A stretch of DNA of 64,000 nt, from NCBI GenBank assembly GCA_051294375.1, contig CM119269.1, positions 11,204,883 to 11,268,882 of the forward strand, written 5' to 3'. A program made the translations under genes and the position numbers. This DNA is from Paraspadella gotoi. Lineage: Eukaryota; Chaetognatha. This document shows positions 59,336 through 64,000 of this stretch, piece by piece. Numbering within the stretch: position 1 is the stretch's first letter; each line of letters opens with the position of its first letter. Under the pieces are notes generated by a model, which saw nothing but the letters and a program-made list of their open reading frames with translations, was not told the DNA's origin and did not search any database.

Positions 59336-59578
59336 GTGGCGCTGGGTGGCGTAATCTGGTCCGTTTACCGACTCTCCCAACAGGTGGGCTGCGCCGAGTT
59401 GGAGGTTTTCGAGGAGGGTATCCCCGGGATGTTGGGGAACCTTATACTTTCCGGCGACATCGCCGTCATCGCCGTCACGACGCTTCCGTCGATGGCGTTC
59501 TTCGGGGAAACCCCGACGACCTTGGAGGCATTGGGCGTGGCCGTCGAAAAAAAGGAGGGTTTTAAAACTAAACATTAA
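59336..59578 (+). CDS. Candidate exon of an unknown, partly hydrophobic protein
   Basis: A sharp GC-rich island in AT-rich DNA with about 85% G/C at third positions in this frame. It reads ALGGVIWSVYRLSQQVG, CAELEVFEEGIPGMLGN, LILSGDIAVIAVTTLPSM and AFFGETPTTLEALGVAV, then stops at 59576-59578. The first codon is GTG, not ATG. The frame is open back to about 59315, and a good acceptor (CTCTCCCAACAG) lies at 59371-59382, so the exon may start there. One or two hydrophobic stretches could span a membrane. The antisense frames are also open and weaker in codon bias. No family is recognised, and no neighbouring exon was found. Confidence 0.4.
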   Translation: MALGGVIWSVYRLSQQVGCAELEVFEEGIPGMLGNLILSGDIAVIAVTTLPSMAFFGETPTTLEALGVAVEKKEGFKTKH

Positions 59579-62500
59579 ACAACCGGAAATGAAAAGTGGA
59601 AAAAACGAATTGGATGCGTAAAAAAAAACGGGTTGAGTGTGGAAAGGATGAAGGCGATAATTGAGGAGTTGATGGAGAAAGGAGTCGATGGAGAAAGGAG
59701 TCGAAATGGAAGCGAATTGAGCGATGGAATTAGATGATGACGATTGATGATGTCATAAGAAAAAAGATGTGCCTTTCTTCTATGTACTCATTTCATATAT
59801 GTCAGTTGGTCATATGACTATACACATCATTCTTGATACTTTATCTGTGAATTATAAACTAGAATAACAAAAAATGCAACTAAAAATGATCAAAAGGCGT
59901 TCACATAAAGATTCGTCTCCTATTTTTCAATTGGATCTCGAAAAATCTAGGAAGAATAATATATTTTTGTGACAAAAAAACAAAAAAACAAAAACAAAAT
60001 AAGTGGGGCGGTATGTATTAAAAAAATTATTTTAAAAAATTATAAGTTATTATAAGTTATATTGCTTTTTTCCTTTCATGATTACACAGTGCGTTCAATT
60101 AATTATAATAACAAAAACCATAATACTACAATTGTTTCCTTCGACGTTTAGCTACCGAGCTACAAGTTATATCCATACAAAACTAACTGTTTAGCTTTTG
60201 AACTTCAAACCGCTTTTTAAGTTTCCGATCCTAACGATCCTTAGCTTATCAAAAATTATTAGAATCATATAACTTCGGCCTTTATTCTCGTACCTTATTC
60301 CTAATCATAACCGTTTCGCAAAACAAAAGCTTTCACCTGCCTTCGCATCTTGAACCTCATCATTTTCCAACCTCGAACTCGTATTCGGAATCAAGAATAG
60401 ACCCCCTGGAAAATATATTAGACCCGGGCGCTTTGGTCTTGAATTTATCCCGCCATTATTTCAAAATGTCTCCCCCCCTCTCCCCCCACCTTCTTTTTGC
60501 TTGAGAAGACGCAAGGAATAACGCAAAACCGGGAGACGAGAAAGGCAGACTTATTTATAGAGTCTACTCGGGTTTTTACTTTAAGTTTTTTTTCATTCGA
60601 TGATCAACGGAACCTTAATATTAGGTTATTTATTTATTTATTCATAAAATAGGAAGCCGCTATAGAAAAAGAAGCAGTGACTTTTTTCTTATATTTTTAT
60701 ATCGATAGATGTGGAATGACGGGAATATTGTAAATCTCAAGTTTCGCTTTAATCGGACCTCACATTGTGGAGAAATCTTAGGAAACCCATCAAAATTCCG
60801 CCCCTTTTTTCAACATTCTCGCCTTTTAAGATTTTCGCCGATTCTGATATAATTCCGCTAGTTAATTTTTTTTCTTTAACGAGCGAAGGGAATCCACAAC
60901 TTTCTGTTATTTTATGATTTCTGGGTAAAAAATATAATAAATTACATTAACATTGGGATATTATAAAAGTGTAATATCTTATGAAGCCTGTGAGAGTTAA
61001 ATAATTAAAAAATTTGCTTATTTTATTATTAAAAAATAACATCAAAGTGAAGAAGTTGAATGGCTTCCGGCTCCTTTCAGTAAACATCCCTGTTCTCTTC
61101 AATAAGATAATGTTTACTTTTTGCTGGTGGAAAAGAAGGATAAATACTTAGGCTGTGATGGGGTAAATAATATTTTGTAGAATTTTGTAAACATGCTTGT
61201 AAAATCAGACAAGCAAATATTTAAGTGACAAAAAATTTACATTTTCTTTATCCAAAAAACTTTAAAGTTTTACTAGAGTACAATTTAGCCTTTTTTCTTT
61301 CAGAATCATTAAAAAGAATTAAATTTTCATTTATTCTTATGGGGTGTCATTAGTTTTAAATTCATTATAATTTTGACTTAGTTTGACACTCACCCTGTAA
61401 GGAGGTTTCAGCATAAGTAATTCTAAAATTGTATCTTGTATGTGCCCTATAATTATGGCTTCATTTTGGTACTATCGCCATCCCTTTATCTTTATTCCTT
61501 CAAAAGATATTAGGAAAAATCAGTTTTTTTCTCAACCTTCCTTTTAATTTCTTTTTAAATAAAAATTTTGCGATTCAAACCGGACTATTTCATTTAAACC
61601 TGATCATTTTATGTCAAAATCATTATAAAATTAAAAAAGAAAAATAGGACAAGCTCTTCAGACACAAAGCTATCAGAATCGCGAAATTCGAAGTCGCTCA
61701 TGTAACATATAGCAATCCCGTTTGCAATTTTAAGTTTGTAAACTTTCCCTTTCATTTCTATAGTAAAAATGAGGTTTGAAAATTCTCGGAGATGAGTAGT
61801 GCATTTCCCCTGGCTTGTTTGATATTAAATCCTTTATCAAATGCCATAAAACGAATAGGACAAGCTCTTCAGATGTAACGCTTTCGGAATCGTGCGTTTT
61901 TACAAGTGTTTTTTAACCGAATTTCTGGCAAACGCGTTTGCAATTTGGGTAGTCAGATTTGAACGGAATTCTCTATTAGAAAAATGTTGAATTTTTTTTA
62001 AGCGAGATTCTCGTCTACATAAAAGAAAAATTATTTTTTTGAATAAAAGTTCTCTTTTGAAAGTAAATAAGGAGAAAAAAATTGTATCGAGAGAACCGTT
62101 TGAGCATAATTCGATTCATTGCCGGTCTTAGTATATATGTCAACATATTTTTTTAATTACTCTCTTAAGATGGTGTGGGTGTTTTTATGAAATCATAACG
62201 TTTGAAGCTTGATCTTATGTCCATTTCAAAAAGCTAATTTTTTTTTAAGCTAATGAGAAATCACAGAAAAAATTTATTTTTGTTATTCTATGCAAAATTA
62301 TTTTTTTTATATTGATAAGAACAAAATGTAGATCAATGATACGATGACTGATAAACAGATTTTTTATTATAAGAAATGAGATTTTAAAATTAGATTAAAG
62401 AAGAAATAGGTATTACTTCGGAAAAGGTAACGTAATAATAGAATTTATATATGAGGTTCTTGAATACAGAATGGTGATTAAAGAAACAAGAAAAAACAAA

Positions 62501-62745
62501 TACAAAATAAAAAATAAAAAAAATTGCTAACTGTGAGATAAACTTTTCGAGAATCTTGTCTTCTTTCTCTTCCCAAATAAAAGTAAATTCACTCATTACA
62601 ATGGACGAAATTCGATTTTTATTTAATGTTTTATAACGAGTTGAAAATGGTTCAATAAATTGAACATTAAATTTGCTCGGTGATTTTCCACTTTTTTGTG
62701 GTTTGACAGCGCATATCTTTAGATTTTTACATTATTCTAGTTTAC
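59579..62745. other. Long AT-rich intergenic DNA
   Basis: No gene seen. It contains a direct duplication: a block starting GGACAAGCTCTTCAGA occurs at 61648 and again at about 61857, with about 100 bp of related sequence after each (AATCG, then GCAATCCCGTTTGCAATTT and GCAAACGCGTTTGCAATTT). Confidence 0.5.
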
Positions 62746-63644
62746 CTAATGCAAAACCAAATCTGGTATATTTAGCGTAAGCAATGCCTGCCAAATGGTA
62801 TCATATCTTTTTTTTACATCCATGGCAGCAAAAGTGAAGAACTATTCCACCTCCTTGCCTGTTGTGAGCATCCCTTCACAAACCCACTTATTACAATACA
62901 TGTTTTTGCAATAACAACCCTAAAAAAAATAAAATTACCTTAATCATTCATCTTCAGATTACAAATACAAATTGAGGTAAGATTAATTGTAAAAACAACT
63001 AGAACTAAATTCGATTTCAACCTGATTTATCCGCTCAATGATTGATGTAACGCTTCCAGCATTTCTGATGAAAATTTGATTTCCATCTTATGGATCTAAT
63101 GCCCCTCTTTTTTTATCATTAAACTCTTCGAGTTCTTCTTCAGATAAAACTTCTGAATCGCTGGTGGTTCCAACAAAATCCGGATCACTTGACATAGAAA
63201 AAAACCTTACTTTATACTAAGAAAAAATACTGAAATCATATAATAAATATCACTTGCTCGGCTATCGCTTCTATTTTCGTTTTCCAAATCATCTAAGTCC
63301 TGATTATCTTGATCATTATCTTTAAACATTGAAAAAATTTGGGTTTTGCGCGACACAGACAGGCTAGTTACAGAACTTTAGTTCTAACTATAGTCAAAGC
63401 TCGATCATATGCCATATACCGATATATATTTTGTTGTCACAACGAATCAGATTAAATAAAAATAAAATGTTATTTACCTTTGGATCTATGGATGTAACGC
63501 CCTCTTTTTGTCGGAATTTTTCTTGGGCGTCCTACTTTTTTATATTGATCTTTCTTTGAATCAACAAGCGTCTTTTTTTTGCGGTTCTTCCTCACTGAGA
63601 TCATTTTCACTTGCCTTCTCTGCTACATGATTTTGTTTCGAGTC
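62746..63644 (-). pseudogene. Spliced AT-hook protein gene relic with zinc-binding-like motif
   Basis: Four minus-strand exons. Exon a (63644-63478): SKQNHVAEKASENDLSEEEP, then after one extra A in an 8-A run (63573-63580) VDSKKDQYKKVGRPRKIPTK and RGRYIHRSK. GRPRK is an AT-hook core. Exon b (63319-63253): DNDQDNQDLDDLENENRSDS. Exon c (about 63188-63022): SDPDFVGTTSDSEVLSEEE, LEEFNDKKRGALDP, a TAA (63088-63090), then DGNQIFIRNAGSVTSIIER. Exon d (62919-62746): GCYCKNMYCNKWVCEGML, TTGKEVE, a TAG (62842-62844), then FFTFAAMDVKKRYDTIWQ and ALLTLNIPDLVLH. Phases agree at the a-b and c-d junctions with GT-AG sites. The b-c junction is uncertain. Cys spacing C-x-C-x4-C-x4-C suggests zinc binding. Stops and the frameshift indicate a pseudogene or domesticated-transposon relic, unless they are consensus errors. 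Confidence 0.55.
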
Positions 63645-63809
63645 TTAAGAAAAATATTTAAGTGGATATACTTAGTTTGTCCTTATCAAAGTTCAACTGA
63701 ATAAGTTAAAAATAATAAGAGAATAATAAGAGCAAACATGGTCAGATTAACCCACGACAATTAAGTGCTAATTAATTAATCTAAAATAAATTAAATGTTA
63801 AACTATGAA

Positions 63810-63824
63810 ATTGGTACAACCAAT
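63810..63824. repeat. ATTGGTACAACCAAT palindromic repeat end
   Basis: Same 15-bp near-palindrome as at 19384-19398, with variants at 52976 and 56130 (one base changed) and 11279. It marks one end of a small interspersed family. Confidence 0.6.
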
Positions 63825-63889
63825 ATAATATATTATAAACTATCACAGCTTCAAGAATTATTATTATCATCATCATCATTACCATTGAA

Positions 63890-64000
63890 TCACGAGTTTT
63901 GGCGTTTAAAACTGAGGGGGGAAGGACAGACATTTAGAAAATTTGAAGTTCTAACACGTTTTGAGTAACAAAATAATAGGGGTGGACCGACGGACCGACA
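63890..64000 (-). repeat. Third copy of the GACCGACGGACC repeat, cut by the window end
   Basis: CACGAGTTTTGGCGTTTAAA and GGGGTGGACCGACGGACC correspond to the flank of the copy at 44760-44830 in the same orientation. The palindrome itself should lie just past the window. Confidence 0.45.

Overview
The window looks like nuclear DNA from an invertebrate animal. The reasons are spliced genes with GT-AG introns, AT-rich non-coding DNA, many long (CT)n/(GA)n arrays, tRNA-derived SINEs, hAT and Tc1/mariner/pogo relics, and only short islands of coding sequence with high GC at third codon positions. An arthropod, perhaps an isopod-like crustacean, fits the repeat load and gene style, but this is inference from texture and not a match to a known sequence. 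The sequence is a draft scaffold with five N gaps. Two of the 25-N gaps (33780-33804 and 54470-54494) join contigs whose ends were never merged, so about 1.6 kb and 3.1 kb are duplicated artificially. The copies differ mostly by single-base indels, so frameshifts elsewhere in the window should be read with suspicion.

Layout. 0-9.4 kb: an old 2.4-kb foldback inverted repeat, a SINE pair joined by a linker, and a few short coding-like islands. 9.5-10.3 kb: the 3' exons of a beta-1,3-galactosyltransferase-like (GT31) gene, the best recognised gene here. 11.3-14.1 kb: a repeat copy, a lysine-rich terminal exon on the minus strand, a TA-flanked MITE, a pogo-like element with a transposase remnant, and CT/CTTT satellite. 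15.2-18.6 kb: a 3.35-kb hAT element with a perfect 8-bp target-site duplication. 19.5-24.1 kb: a five-exon plus-strand gene for an acidic, low-complexity protein with a possible EF-hand-like C-terminus and a poly(A) signal. 24.2-24.9 kb: a second SINE pair. 27.6-28.3 kb: a promoter-like island (CCAAT, GC boxes, NRF-1 palindrome) containing a perfect 21-bp hairpin. 28-42 kb: mostly microsatellites and gaps, with an RFX X-box at 38.28 kb. 42-46.5 kb: a complete tRNA-type SINE and a 42-bp minisatellite. 47.5-48.6 kb: a TA-flanked TIR element. 49-51.5 kb: another promoter-like region, a G-quadruplex motif and at least two coding-like exons without ATG. 51.3-57.6 kb: the unmerged contig overlap, including a Tc1-like transposase tail present in both copies. 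58-64 kb: a promoter-like island, a rearranged SINE, one GC-rich exon of unknown identity, long AT-rich DNA, and a four-exon minus-strand AT-hook gene relic.

No operon-like or pathway relationship between the genes is visible. The main biological content is transposon-driven structure plus a few genes that extend beyond what can be read here.
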